A DNA stretch of 64,000 nt from Streptomyces sp. SID13031 (lineage in GTDB: Bacteria; Actinomycetota; Actinomycetes; Propionibacteriales; Kribbellaceae): assembly GCF_010548305.1 (NCBI RefSeq), contig NZ_JAAGLV010000002.1, positions 248,001 through 312,000 of the forward strand, in the 5' to 3' direction. Made by a program: the position numbers and the translations under genes. Positions 7,925 through 16,344 of the stretch are shown piece after piece. How positions within the stretch are numbered: position 1 is the stretch's first letter; each line of letters starts with the position of its first letter. Under the pieces are notes generated by a model. The model did not search any database, was not told where the DNA came from, and worked only from the letters and a program-made list of their open reading frames with translations.

Positions 7925-8789
7925 ATGCCTGGCACAACCCGTGCCGGGAGCTACCGTGACGTCCTGCTGCTGCCGCACGCGCTACGCACTTTCGTGCCCG
8001 CGTTGGTCGGCCGGCTGTCGTACGGTCTGCTCCCGCTGTCTGCCCTGTTCACCGTTCACCAATCAACCAACTCGTTCGCCACCGCCGGCGCGGCCGTCGC
8101 GGCATTCGGCCTGGCCTCACTCTCGATGCCACTGAAGGCTCGCCTCGTCGACCGCTTCAGCCAACGCCGAGTACTGCCGCCACTGGCCCTGCTCTGCGCA
8201 CTCGGCTTAGCGCTAACGGCCTCAGCCCGTACTACGAACGCCACGCTCCTGGTACTTCTCGTCGGAATCACCGGCCTCTTCGCCCCGCCGCTCGGCCCAC
8301 CTATGCGAGCTACCTGGCGACTCCTGACCGAAGGCTCAGACCTCAAGCAACGCGCGTACGCCCTCGACGCGATCTGCGAGGAGTCGCTGTACCTGGGTGG
8401 TCCGCTGATCGCGGGACTCCTGATCAGCTTCTGGTCCGCCCCCGTCGCGTTGAACTGCGCGGCCGTACTCATGGTCGGCGGCACCCTCGGCGGCATCGCT
8501 GGCAGGCAACCTGGTCGTGCTCGGAGTGGTGATGGCCGTCGGCGGCCTGGCGGTGGCCCCGCTCTTCGTCGTCACCTACCTCACGGCCGATGACCTGACC
8601 CCACCCCACCAGCGAACAGAGGCAAGTACCTGGATCAACACCATCAACAACCTGGGCAGCGCGGCGGGCTCCTCACTGGCAGGCCTGGCTGTAGACCGCA
8701 CGACCCCTACCTACGGCTTCCTGGTCAGCTCGGTTTTGCTTGCGGCAACCGCCGCTCTCACGTCGGTTCGCCGCGGGAGAGCGGGCTGA
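7925..8789 (+). pseudogene. MFS multidrug-type transporter, broken by internal deletion and frameshift
   Basis: The first 190 or so codons (7925 to about 8498) give a good N-terminal MFS half: six helices, then VALNCAAVLMVGGTLGGIAG. After this the frame turns to Arg-rich nonsense. The +1 frame continues as a normal C-terminal part (NLVVLGVVMAVGGLAVAPLF to the stop at 8789), with the family-like TEASTWINTINNLGSAAGSS. The two parts add up to about 285 residues against about 400 expected, so around 110 residues between helix 6 and helix 9 are missing. It is probably a dead efflux gene. A sequencing error alone cannot explain the missing stretch. It lies behind the structured leader. Confidence 0.8.
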
Positions 8790-8810
8790 CAGGTGCCGAT
8801 TTGATCACGA

Positions 8811-8845
8811 GGTATATCCGGGTATATATACGTCGACATATCCTC
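8811..8845 (+). promoter_or_regulatory. Putative vapBC operator/promoter
   Basis: An AT-rich island in high-GC DNA. GGTATAT occurs twice (8811-8817 and 8821-8827) and an inverted ATATCC copy follows near 8838-8843. Antitoxin-toxin complexes usually bind such repeats to repress their own operon. TATCCT at 8839-8844 lies seven bases before the ATG at 8852 and could be a -10 box for a leaderless transcript. Confidence 0.45.
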
Positions 8846-8851
8846 GTCTAC

Positions 8852-9061
8852 ATGAAGACGATGATCGATCTGGATGACGAGGCGCTGACACTCGCGGCGA
8901 AGGAGCTGGGGACCGTGACGAAGAAGGACACAGTGAACGCTGCATTGCAGTTCGTCGCCCGGCGGCGCGAACGCATCGAGGCGCTGCTCGACGACCCGTA
9001 TGCGTTGGGTGTCGGACCGGACATCACAGATGCCGAGATCATGCGAGGAGCCGATCGTTGA
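8852..9061 (+). CDS. vapB: VapB-type antitoxin
   Basis: 69 residues from ATG at 8852 (the frame is open to 8801 but those codons cross the operator). N-terminal ribbon-helix-helix DNA-binding part MKTMIDLDDEALTLAAKELG, as in the VapB/MazE-like antitoxins of actinobacteria with the ...KKDTVNAALQ helix. The acidic C-terminus should wrap the toxin. Stop and next start overlap as TTGA. No Shine-Dalgarno sequence is seen. Confidence 0.88.
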   Translation: MKTMIDLDDEALTLAAKELGTVTKKDTVNAALQFVARRRERIEALLDDPYALGVGPDITDAEIMRGADR

Positions 9062-9495
9062 GCACGGTGTCCGGTGTTGGCAAGCTCTATCTGGTCGACA
9101 CGTCAGCGCAGGCGCGCAGTGGCCATCCTGCGGTACGGACCGTGATCGCAGGTCTGATCGTCGATCGCGCGGCCGCCACGTGTGTGACGGTTGATCTCGA
9201 GGCCGGCTACTCGGGGCGTGACCTGGAGGACGTCCAGACCATTGCAGCGCGCCGGAAGTCGCTGTACACGGTTCTGCCCATGACCGAAGCCATCGCGGAA
9301 CGAGCCCGCGAGGTGCAGGTGCGGATGGCGGCGCGGGGGCATCACCGTGCCACCGGGGTGGCCGATCTGCTGACCGCCGCTGTCGCGGAACAGTACAACG
9401 CCGTGATCCTGCATTACGACGCAGACTTCGAGCACATCGCTGCGACTACAGGCCAACCTCATCTCTGGGTGGCGCCGCGCGGGACGCTGAACTGA
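9058..9495 (+). CDS. vapC: VapC-type toxin, PIN-domain ribonuclease
   Basis: 145 residues starting at TTG 9058, which overlaps the antitoxin stop by four bases. The PIN-domain acidic residues are all present: Asp14 (YLVDTSA), Glu48 (VDLEAGYS), an Asp in GVADLLTAA and the C-terminal Asp pair in LHYDADFEHIA. It should therefore be an active Mg-dependent RNase cutting tRNA or rRNA, held by VapB. A chromosomal type II toxin-antitoxin pair next to a decayed efflux gene. Confidence 0.92.
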   Translation: MSTVSGVGKLYLVDTSAQARSGHPAVRTVIAGLIVDRAAATCVTVDLEAGYSGRDLEDVQTIAARRKSLYTVLPMTEAIAERAREVQVRMAARGHHRATGVADLLTAAVAEQYNAVILHYDADFEHIAATTGQPHLWVAPRGTLN

Positions 9496-9508
9496 CTAGT
9501 GCCTGGCG

Positions 9509-10558
9509 TCAGGCGTCGGATAGGCGGGCGATGGTGGCGCTGGCCCGGCGGACTATCGGGACCGGGCCGGCGGGGAGGACGTCGCCGATGAAGGTGTAGT
9601 GGCGGAGGATTTCGGGGTCTACGTCGCCGGGGCGGGAGCGGCTGTGGTCGCGGACCCAGTCGATGATGTCGCCCCAGCCGGGGGCCGCGAGCGAGCCGCC
9701 GAAGTGCTGGACGGAGAGGCCGGCGCAGAGGTTGCCGAAGGCCAGGCGGTGGGCGAGGGGCCAGCCGCGCAGGGTGCCTAGGACCAGGGAGGCCAGGAAG
9801 ACATCGCCTGCGCCGGTGGGGTCGTAGGAGCGGACCGGGAGGGCCGGGATGTGCTCCTCCTCGCCGGTCAGGGAGTCGATGGCCAGTACGCCGTCCGATC
9901 CGTTGGTGACGACGGCCAGGGGGACCCGCTCGGCCAGCTTGTGCAGGGCGGCCTTCGGGGTGTCGGTACGGGTGTAGGCCATCGCCTCGTCGGCGTTCGG
10001 GGTGAAGGCGTGGAAGCCGTCCAGTACCTCGAGGACCGCGGGTGACCAGACATCGGTCGGGTCCCAGCCGACGTCGCCGAACAGCAGCGCGCCGGACTCG
10101 CGGGCCTCGGCGGTCCAGCCCGGCAGCTCCTCGGCGACGGGCACGATCGCCGAGCGGGTCCGCAGGCCCGGGCCGACCAGCTTGCTCGGGTCGCCCGGCG
10201 CCTCGTGCGCGTGGGTGACCATCGCGCGGTCCCGGTCGATCGACATCGAGACCGTGACGGGGGAGTGCCAGTGGCCGATCCGGCGCGAGTGGGACAGGTC
10301 GACGCCCTCCTGGTCGGCGAGCGTGCGCCAGCAGAAGTCGGCGTACACGTCGTCGCCGAAGACGGCCGCCAGCCCGCTGTTCAGGCCGAGCCGGCTGGCG
10401 GCGATGGCGAAGTTGGCGACGCCGCCGGGGCAGGACCCCATCCCCTCGGCGAAGATCTCGGTACCGGTGGTCGGGGCGCTCTCCAGGCCGGTCAGCACGA
10501 TGTCGAGGAACACGGTCCCCTGCACGAACACGTCGTAGCAGTCCGGCTCGTCCTTCAA
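9509..10558 (-). CDS. PfkB-family carbohydrate kinase
   Basis: 349 residues, ribokinase fold. The first signature region is GMGSCPGGVANFAIAASRLG; the second, YDPTGAGDVFLASLVLG, holds the anion hole and catalytic Asp. It phosphorylates a sugar or sugar-like alcohol with ATP; the substrate is not predictable. It stands alone on the minus strand, facing vapC convergently with 13 bp between, and diverges from the small membrane protein gene. Confidence 0.88.
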   Translation of the reverse strand: MKDEPDCYDVFVQGTVFLDIVLTGLESAPTTGTEIFAEGMGSCPGGVANFAIAASRLGLNSGLAAVFGDDVYADFCWRTLADQEGVDLSHSRRIGHWHSPVTVSMSIDRDRAMVTHAHEAPGDPSKLVGPGLRTRSAIVPVAEELPGWTAEARESGALLFGDVGWDPTDVWSPAVLEVLDGFHAFTPNADEAMAYTRTDTPKAALHKLAERVPLAVVTNGSDGVLAIDSLTGEEEHIPALPVRSYDPTGAGDVFLASLVLGTLRGWPLAHRLAFGNLCAGLSVQHFGGSLAAPGWGDIIDWVRDHSRSRPGDVDPEILRHYTFIGDVLPAGPVPIVRRASATIARLSDA

Positions 10559-10670
10559 GGTGACACTGCTCCTTCGTCGGTGACTTGTCGGTGGCTGGGT
10601 GGATGCTTGCTGAGCTGTTTCCTTCGTAGCATCATCGACCGGCCATCACCATGGATTTGGGAGGAACGCG

Positions 10671-10694
10671 ATGAGTTCTGGGGTGTGTTCGTGA
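10671..10694 (+). other. Seven-codon leader ORF (M-S-S-G-V-C-S)
   Basis: ATG at 10671 sits six bases after a strong ribosome binding site, GGGAGG (10659-10664). It reads only seven codons; its TGA overlaps the GTG at 10691 of the next gene (GTGA). The strong site serves this mini-ORF, so the next gene would be translated by re-initiation. A single-base indel that split the real start from its gene is the alternative. Confidence 0.4.
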
Positions 10695-11071
10695 TTCCGA
10701 CCTGGATCGGCGTGATCGGGGTGATCGCCACCGTGCTGAGCCCGTTCATCGCGCTCGGCGGGGTCGCGCTGGGGGCCTACCTGACCCGCAAGTCCGATCG
10801 CGAGCTGGACACCTGGCGGCACCGCGAGGAGACGATGCGGATGGTCCGCTGGGCGGTCGAGCAGATCCTGGACGGCGACGAGGCCGGTACGGACGCCGGA
10901 GTCGTGACGCTGCGCTCACTGATGAGATCGGAACTGTTACAACCCGAGGACTACGACCTGGTCGCCGCGCTGACGGCGGCTGTGGCGATCGACCGGATCG
11001 GCTCGGCCGCGTACGCTGATATCGCGGAAGAAGACGCCGATGTCGTCGAGGGAGACAGTGCCAATGGGTGA
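10691..11071 (+). CDS. Small membrane-anchored protein of unknown function
   Basis: About 126 residues from GTG 10691 (GTG 10685 is also in frame). One N-terminal membrane helix (IGVIGVIATVLSPFIALGGVALGAYL), then a charged cytoplasmic tail with no motif I recognise. The frame is coding-like and ends in an 8-bp overlap with the following 53-residue gene. The start lies behind the seven-codon mini-ORF. Confidence 0.6.
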   Translation: MIPTWIGVIGVIATVLSPFIALGGVALGAYLTRKSDRELDTWRHREETMRMVRWAVEQILDGDEAGTDAGVVTLRSLMRSELLQPEDYDLVAALTAAVAIDRIGSAAYADIAEEDADVVEGDSANG

Positions 11072-11225
11072 GAAGAAGACCGTCATGGTCTCCCGCCAGG
11101 CAGTCGAGTTGGCGCGCCTGCACGTGGAGGCGGCCCTGAAGGCCGGCCGCAAGCCCGACGCAGGCGTGGCCCGAATCGCCGGCGCCCGGCCCGAACACAG
11201 TTCCGGCACACCAGCCACCGCCTGA
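11064..11225 (+). CDS. Small hypothetical protein, 53 residues
   Basis: ATG at 11064 follows GAGGGAGA and overlaps the stop of the upstream gene by 8 bp, so coupling is likely. The protein begins [20 protein letters not shown], forms one predicted helix and has a polar tail. No family recognised. Kept because of the good ribosome binding site and coupling. Confidence 0.5.
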   Translation: MGEKKTVMVSRQAVELARLHVEAALKAGRKPDAGVARIAGARPEHSSGTPATA

Positions 11226-11418
11226 CCCCGGTACGACGTCCGCGGGCCTGTCGCCGCCAGGTACACCGGTTAGCGGACGCTGGGGCGCGTCGGGGCACGC
11301 CTGGTCGGACCGGCGGTTCGGAGCACCTAGACTGATCGGCGGCCGCTCCAGTGGCGTACGGTGCCTCCGTGGTTACCTGTGCGGCACTCCCTGTTCCCGA
11401 CCACGGCCGGAATCTCAC

Positions 11419-12108
11419 GTGATCCGCTTCGAGAATGTTTCCAAGACGTACGAGGGACAGTCCAAGGCTGCCCTGCTGAACGTCGACGTCGAGATCGAAA
11501 AAGGCGAGTTCGTCTTCCTGGTCGGTACCTCGGGGTCCGGCAAGTCGACGTTCCTGCGCCTCGTCCTGCGCGAGCACCGGACCACCAAGGGTCACATCAT
11601 GGTGGCGGGCAAGGACCTGAACCGGCTGGCCAGCTGGCGGATCCCGCAGATGCGCCGGCAGATCGGAACCGTCTTCCAGGACTTCCGCCTGCTGCCGAAC
11701 AAGACCGTCTCCGAGAACGTCGCGTTCGCCCTCCAGGTGATCGGCAAGCCGCGCTCGCACATCCGCAAGACGGTGCCCGAGGTGCTCGAGCTGGTCGGTC
11801 TGGACGGCAAGGAGGACCGGATGCCCGACGAGCTGTCCGGCGGTGAGCAGCAGCGCGTCGCGATCGCCCGGGCGTTCGTCAACCGGCCGATGATCCTGAT
11901 CGCCGACGAGCCGACCGGAAACCTCGACCCGGGGACGTCGGTCGGCATCATGAAGCTGCTGGACCGGATCAACCGGACCGGGACGACCGTGGTGATGGCC
12001 ACCCACGACGTCTCGATCGTCGACCAGATGCGCAAGCGCGTGATCGAGCTGGAGAACGGCCATGTCGTCCGCGACGAGTCGCGCGGCGTCTACGGCTACC
12101 AGCACTGA
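11419..12108 (+). CDS. ftsE: Cell division ATP-binding protein FtsE
   Basis: 229 residues, the family length. ABC ATPase with Walker [10 protein letters not shown], signature LSGGEQQR and Walker [13 protein letters not shown]. The N-terminus [11 protein letters not shown] is typical of FtsE. With FtsX it forms a non-transporting ABC complex at the division septum that passes ATP-driven movement to a cell-wall hydrolase. GTG start at 11419. In many actinobacteria prfB stands directly upstream; here a 193-bp gap follows a small hypothetical gene, so prfB is not in its usual place. Confidence 0.96.
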   Translation: MIRFENVSKTYEGQSKAALLNVDVEIEKGEFVFLVGTSGSGKSTFLRLVLREHRTTKGHIMVAGKDLNRLASWRIPQMRRQIGTVFQDFRLLPNKTVSENVAFALQVIGKPRSHIRKTVPEVLELVGLDGKEDRMPDELSGGEQQRVAIARAFVNRPMILIADEPTGNLDPGTSVGIMKLLDRINRTGTTVVMATHDVSIVDQMRKRVIELENGHVVRDESRGVYGYQH

Positions 12109-12163
12109 CCACTGCGTCTGACCACTGCCTGACACTTAGGCTGATACAGGGACTGACTGACTG

Positions 12164-13075
12164 ATGCGCTTGAACTACATCCTCTCCGACCTGGGGATCG
12201 GCCTGCGCCGGAACCTCTCGATGACGATCGCCGTCGTCGTCACCATCTGGGTCTCGCTGTCGCTGTTCGGCAGCGCGCTGCTCGCCCGCGAGCAGGTCGA
12301 CCTGATGAAGGGCAACTGGTACGACAAGATCCAGATCTCGATCTTCCTCTGCACCAAGGACTCCGGTGGCCGCGGCTGTACCGGCGCCGAGGTGACCACG
12401 GAGCAGAAGAACCGGATCAAGCAGGCGATCGAGTCGAACCCGGACACCGCGGCGGAAGGCGTCTTCGGGGAGTCGAAGAAGGAAGCGTTCGAGCAGTTCA
12501 AGAAGCTCTACAAGGACTCACCGATCGTCTCCACGGTGACCGAGGACCAGATGCAGGAGTCCTTCCGGGTCAAGCTGAAGGATCCACAGCGCTACCAGAA
12601 CCTGATCAGTGCCGTGTCGGGTCTGCCCGGCGTCGACACCGTGCAGGACCTCAGACAGTATCTCGATCCACTCTTCAACGCCCTGAACAAGTTGCAAGTC
12701 GGGGCGCTGGCGGCCGCCGTGCTGCTGCTGGTGGCCGCGTTGATGCAGATCTCCAACACGATCCGGCTGGCGGCGTACGCGCGAAGACGAGAGATAGGCA
12801 TCATGCGCCTGGTGGGCGCCTCGAACTTCTATATCCAGCTGCCGTTCCTGCTGGAGGCGATGCTGGCGGCGCTGATCGGGGCAGCCTTTGCCTGCGGCAC
12901 CTTGTGGCTCGGCGTCTACTTCCTGGTCCAGAAGCAGGCAGCGGAGACGTTCCGGGTCTGGCAGTGGATCGGCGCGGCCGAAACCTTCCGGGCCACCCTC
13001 ATCATGGTGGTGGCCGGTCTGGTGCTGGCGATCATCCCGACATTCCTGACAACGCGGAAATACCTCAAAGTCTGA
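12164..13075 (+). CDS. ftsX: Cell division protein FtsX
   Basis: 303 residues with four membrane helices: one at about 20-42, then a large extracellular loop of about 130 residues, then three more. The loop holds a Cys pair (FLCTKDSGGRGCTG), possibly a disulfide. N-terminus MRLNYILSDLGIGLRRNLSM is characteristic. The loop should bind and activate the peptidoglycan hydrolase, probably the M23 protein encoded next. 55 bp after ftsE, same operon. Confidence 0.96.
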   Translation: MRLNYILSDLGIGLRRNLSMTIAVVVTIWVSLSLFGSALLAREQVDLMKGNWYDKIQISIFLCTKDSGGRGCTGAEVTTEQKNRIKQAIESNPDTAAEGVFGESKKEAFEQFKKLYKDSPIVSTVTEDQMQESFRVKLKDPQRYQNLISAVSGLPGVDTVQDLRQYLDPLFNALNKLQVGALAAAVLLLVAALMQISNTIRLAAYARRREIGIMRLVGASNFYIQLPFLLEAMLAALIGAAFACGTLWLGVYFLVQKQAAETFRVWQWIGAAETFRATLIMVVAGLVLAIIPTFLTTRKYLKV

Positions 13076-13132
13076 CCTGGGTGACCTATCGTGCAGTAGC
13101 ACGTCACTATCACCCATAGCAAGGGGTCGACT

Positions 13133-14578
13133 GTGGTCCCGCACTTCCCCGGTGCGAACCCGCGTAAGCGGGGGAGCATCAAGCGAGACGACAGCATCGG
13201 CGCCGCCGCCGTACCGAACGGGCGGTCCGTCAGGCAACGCCTGCGCGGTTCGCCGCATCGGCAGACGGTCATCGCCGCTTGCTGCGTCGTCCTGTCAATG
13301 TCCGCCGGAGCACTGGCGGTGGTCCCGTCTGCCCAGGCGGACCCACCGGATCCAGCCGCCAAGAAGAAACAGCTCGACTCGCAGATCGACGAGTCCCGCG
13401 CAGACGTGAAACAGTCCTACGACCAGGTTGCCAAGTCCGTCACCGCCTACAACCAGGCGGAGACGCAGTACAAGGCGGTGCAGGTCCGGTACGCCGTTGC
13501 GCAGGGCAAGCTTGCCGCCGCGAAGGCGGCCGATCAGGTTGCCGCGGGCAAGCTCCGCGAGGCCGAGCAGGCTTTGCGGACAGCGATCTCGGACATCGGC
13601 GACGGCGAAGCGGTGATCGTCAAGCAGAAGCAGGTGGCCGGCCGCGCCGCGCAGTCGGCGTACCAGCAGCAGAACAGCCTGGTCGGGCTGTCCATCGTGC
13701 TGCAGGGTGCCTCGCCGGCAGATGTTGCCAGCGGCATCCAGGTGCAGCGGAACGTGTTCAAGATCCAGGGCAACACGATCACCAAGCTGAACAACGCCCA
13801 GGCGCAGCTGGCCAACAAGCGCGCCAAACTGGTCGCGGCCGAGAAGATCGTGTCCGCCCAGCGGGCCGAGGCTGCGCGCACGGTGAAGGCCGTCACCACG
13901 CTGACGCTGCAGGTCGCCGCCGACAAGGCCCAGGCTGCGACGCTGGCCCAAGCCCGGCTGACGGCGTACCAGGCGGCGGAGCGGGACAAGAACGCCGAGC
14001 TGAACCAGTACCACGCGCTGGTCGCGGAGCGGAACCGGGTGCAGCAGATCCTGGTCGCCCGGGCGAAGGCGGAGAAGCTCGCGGCAGCCAAGGCCAAGGC
14101 GGCGCGGGAGCGGGCTGAGCGGGAGAAGGCGCGCAAGGAGCACCGGCCGCCGCGGGAAGTACCGGATGATCCTCCGGACAACTCGTCGGGGCTGAGCTAT
14201 CCGATCAAGACCTACATCACCTCGCCGTACGGGATGCGTTTCCATCCGATCCTGCACATCTGGAAACTGCACGACGGTACCGACTTCGGGGCCGGCTGCG
14301 GTACGCCGATCCACGCGGCGGCGAACGGGGTGGTCACGGACAAGTACTACAACGGTGGCTACGGCAACCGGTTGTTCGTGTCACACGGCGTGATCGACGG
14401 CGCGTCCATCACGACGGTCTACAACCACCTGTCGAAGTACAACGTGCGCAACGGCCAGCGGGTGACGAAGGGCCAGGTGATCGGGTACGTCGGTACGACG
14501 GGCTACTCGACCGGCTGCCATCTGCACTTCATGGTCTACCAGGACGGCGACGTCGTTAATCCGATGAAGTGGCTGTAG
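13133..14578 (+). CDS. Secreted M23 (LytM) peptidase with coiled-coil, probable FtsEX partner
   Basis: 481 residues from GTG at 13133 behind AAGGGG. A long basic N-terminus precedes the export segment (TVIAACCVVLSMSAGALAVV). Residues 75-340 are Ala/Lys/Glu-rich coiled coil, as in EnvC-like proteins. The C-terminal LytM domain keeps the zinc ligands His380/Asp384 (HDGTD) and His463/His465 (HLHF), so unlike E. coli EnvC it looks catalytically competent. Position between ftsX and smpB supports a role as hydrolase controlled by FtsEX at division. Confidence 0.92.
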   Translation: MVPHFPGANPRKRGSIKRDDSIGAAAVPNGRSVRQRLRGSPHRQTVIAACCVVLSMSAGALAVVPSAQADPPDPAAKKKQLDSQIDESRADVKQSYDQVAKSVTAYNQAETQYKAVQVRYAVAQGKLAAAKAADQVAAGKLREAEQALRTAISDIGDGEAVIVKQKQVAGRAAQSAYQQQNSLVGLSIVLQGASPADVASGIQVQRNVFKIQGNTITKLNNAQAQLANKRAKLVAAEKIVSAQRAEAARTVKAVTTLTLQVAADKAQAATLAQARLTAYQAAERDKNAELNQYHALVAERNRVQQILVARAKAEKLAAAKAKAARERAEREKARKEHRPPREVPDDPPDNSSGLSYPIKTYITSPYGMRFHPILHIWKLHDGTDFGAGCGTPIHAAANGVVTDKYYNGGYGNRLFVSHGVIDGASITTVYNHLSKYNVRNGQRVTKGQVIGYVGTTGYSTGCHLHFMVYQDGDVVNPMKWL

Positions 14579-14599
14579 GCGGTCTGAGATACTGGTCGG

Positions 14600-15070
14600 A
14601 TGGTGAAACAGACCGGCCACAAACCGATCGCGCAGAATCGTAAGGCGCGACACGACTACCACATCGACGACGTGGTGGAGGCCGGGCTCGTGCTGACCGG
14701 GACAGAGGTGAAGTCCCTGCGGCAGGGTCGGGCCTCCCTCGTCGACGCCTTCGCGTCCGTGCGCGGCAGCGAGCTGTGGCTGCAGAACATGCACATCCCG
14801 GAGTACACGCACGGCACGTGGACCAACCACGAGCCGCGGCGGACCCGGAAGCTGCTGCTGCACAAGGACGAGATGCAGAAGCTGGTCAAGGCGGTCGAGC
14901 AGCAGGGCGTCTCGCTGATCCCGCTGTCGCTGTACTTCAAGGACGGCTACGCGAAGGTCGAGCTGGCCACCGGGCGCGGCAAGAAGGATTACGACAAGCG
15001 GAACGCACTGGCCGAGCGCCAGGCCGACCGCGAAGCGCAGCGAGCACTGAGCGACCGCCGCAAGGGGTAG
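14600..15070 (+). CDS. smpB: SsrA-binding protein SmpB
   Basis: 156 residues, usual size. N-terminal [17 protein letters not shown] and the central [11 protein letters not shown] are diagnostic; the basic C-terminal tail ([15 protein letters not shown]) enters the mRNA channel. It binds tmRNA and brings it to stalled ribosomes. The tmRNA gene is less than 800 bp downstream, with one gene between. Confidence 0.97.
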   Translation: MVKQTGHKPIAQNRKARHDYHIDDVVEAGLVLTGTEVKSLRQGRASLVDAFASVRGSELWLQNMHIPEYTHGTWTNHEPRRTRKLLLHKDEMQKLVKAVEQQGVSLIPLSLYFKDGYAKVELATGRGKKDYDKRNALAERQADREAQRALSDRRKG

Positions 15071-15167
15071 TCGTCCCGCGGCGCTGGTGTCGCATAGGGG
15101 TCTGCCCAGGGGCGGGTCCGGGCCTCACCCGATGGGGTGGGGCTCCGGCGGGAGGCAGGCTGAAGGC

Positions 15168-15725
15168 ATGTCCACTTCAGACCTGCTGGTGACGCCGGCC
15201 CAACGGGACCGCGCAGTCGAGATCCTGCAAGAGATGTTCGCCGACGGCCGCCTGGACCGTTTCGAGTTCGACACCAGGCTGGAGTTGGCGCTCAAGGCCC
15301 GGACCAGGGCCGAACTCAACGGCACCTTCAACGGCCTGGTCGCGCGCCCGGTCCCGACGTTCGCACCGGCCGCCTTCACCAGGCCGCCCCTACCGGCCAG
15401 GCAGTCCGAGGGGCGCGGGCTCGGGCTGGTCACACATTGGCTCGGGTTCCCGACGCTGTTCATCGGCCCGGCGCTGGTCGCGGCGAGCGCCGGCAAGCAG
15501 AACCCGGTGGTCCGCAAACATGCCGTCGAGGCGCTGAACTTCCAGCTGAGCGCCTTCGGCATCTTCTGTCTGCTCGGCATCGTGACCGGGGTGACTCAGG
15601 GCTTCACCGGCTTCCTGTTCCCGCTGGTCGGCCTGGTCTGGGTGGTACTGACCGGCATCGGCGGCATCGCGGCCCTGCTCGGCTCCGACTTCAAGTACCC
15701 GTTCACCCTCCGGATGATCCGCTGA
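15168..15725 (+). CDS. DUF1707/DUF4870-type membrane protein
   Basis: 185 residues from ATG at 15168. The N-terminal 55 residues match the DUF1707 pattern (LVTPAQRDRAVEILQEMFADG, RLDRFEFDTRL). The rest has three hydrophobic segments with VVRKHAVEALNFQLSAF, typical of DUF4870. Function unknown in the family; DUF1707 is frequent in actinobacterial membrane proteins. It sits between smpB and ssrA but has its own spacing of about 97 bp after smpB. Confidence 0.85.
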   Translation: MSTSDLLVTPAQRDRAVEILQEMFADGRLDRFEFDTRLELALKARTRAELNGTFNGLVARPVPTFAPAAFTRPPLPARQSEGRGLGLVTHWLGFPTLFIGPALVAASAGKQNPVVRKHAVEALNFQLSAFGIFCLLGIVTGVTQGFTGFLFPLVGLVWVVLTGIGGIAALLGSDFKYPFTLRMIR

Positions 15726-15787
15726 GGGCAGAGCCGTTGAGGGAATCCGAGATGCGGGTGGCTGGTTGTGGTTGGTAGTATGGATCT

Positions 15788-15821
15788 TCTGCGGTCAGTC
15801 AGAGTGCTACCGGACCGCAGA
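15788..15821 (+). terminator. Hairpin between the DUF1707 gene and ssrA
   Basis: Perfect 9-bp arms TCTGCGGTC and GACCGCAGA around a 16-base loop, 62 bases after the DUF1707 stop and 17 bases before tmRNA position 1. It could end the upstream transcript or be part of the tmRNA precursor removed by processing. There is no clear T-tract. Confidence 0.4.
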
Positions 15822-15838
15822 GGTTTGACAACTCAACA

Positions 15839-16217
15839 GGGGGTGAACGGTTTCGACTTTGGCTGTACGTTTCGAGCGAAGCGGGCCGAGGATCCAGGGT
15901 TATCTCGTAAACGATCTCTGGAAAACAATAACTGCCAACACTAACGTGCGCAGTAACTTCTCTCTCGCCGCCTGACGGCCTGAGCTAAAAGAAGTGGTCA
16001 GCCCGGGGTTGCTTCCGACCCGGTTCCTGGCCTCAGCTAGGAAGCTAGCTTCGTTAACCCGGTCACGGGGTTGACGCGGGACATTTACAGTGACTGAGCT
16101 CGTCAGCAACCTTGTCTGTGGGAGTGCTGGAGCTAAGAAAAGCGACTAACAGACTGCGCCCGGAGAAGTCTCGAGTCGGCACTGAAGGACGCGGGTTCGA
16201 TTCCCGCCACCTCCACC
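15839..16217 (+). ncRNA. ssrA: tmRNA (ssrA)
   Basis: The 5' end GGGGGTGAACGGTTTCGACT and the 3' end GGGTTCGATTCCCGCCACC are the conserved tRNA-like parts. GGGGGTG (15839-15845) pairs with CACCTCC (16208-16214) to form the acceptor stem. The resume codon is GCC at 15934 and the tag reads ANTNVRSNFSLAA, ending at TGA 15973-15975; the usual non-coded Ala precedes it. The tail ends in ACC followed by C, so a full CCA is not encoded. With SmpB it rescues stalled ribosomes and marks the unfinished protein for proteolysis. Confidence 0.97.
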
Positions 16218-16224
16218 CCTGTTG

Positions 16225-16259
16225 AAGTGCCTGGCCAGAGCAGTTGTGGCCAGGCACTT
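16225..16259 (+). terminator. ssrA terminator
   Basis: Perfect 13-bp stem AAGTGCCTGGCCA / TGGCCAGGCACTT with a 9-base loop, followed by TTTGTCGTT, seven bases after the tmRNA 3' end. Confidence 0.85.
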
Positions 16260-16344
16260 TGTCGTTCCACGACCACTTGAGAACCACTTTGTGCCGCCTC
16301 CAACACGCGCCGTCCGCCGCCTCGCCTCAGCAGAGACGTCGGCC

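Noticed and set aside
16063-16287. Minus-strand frame with WRESNPRP-like text over the tmRNA 3' end
   Set aside because: It is the antisense of the tRNA-like end of ssrA, a well-known false gene pattern, and overlaps a certain RNA gene.
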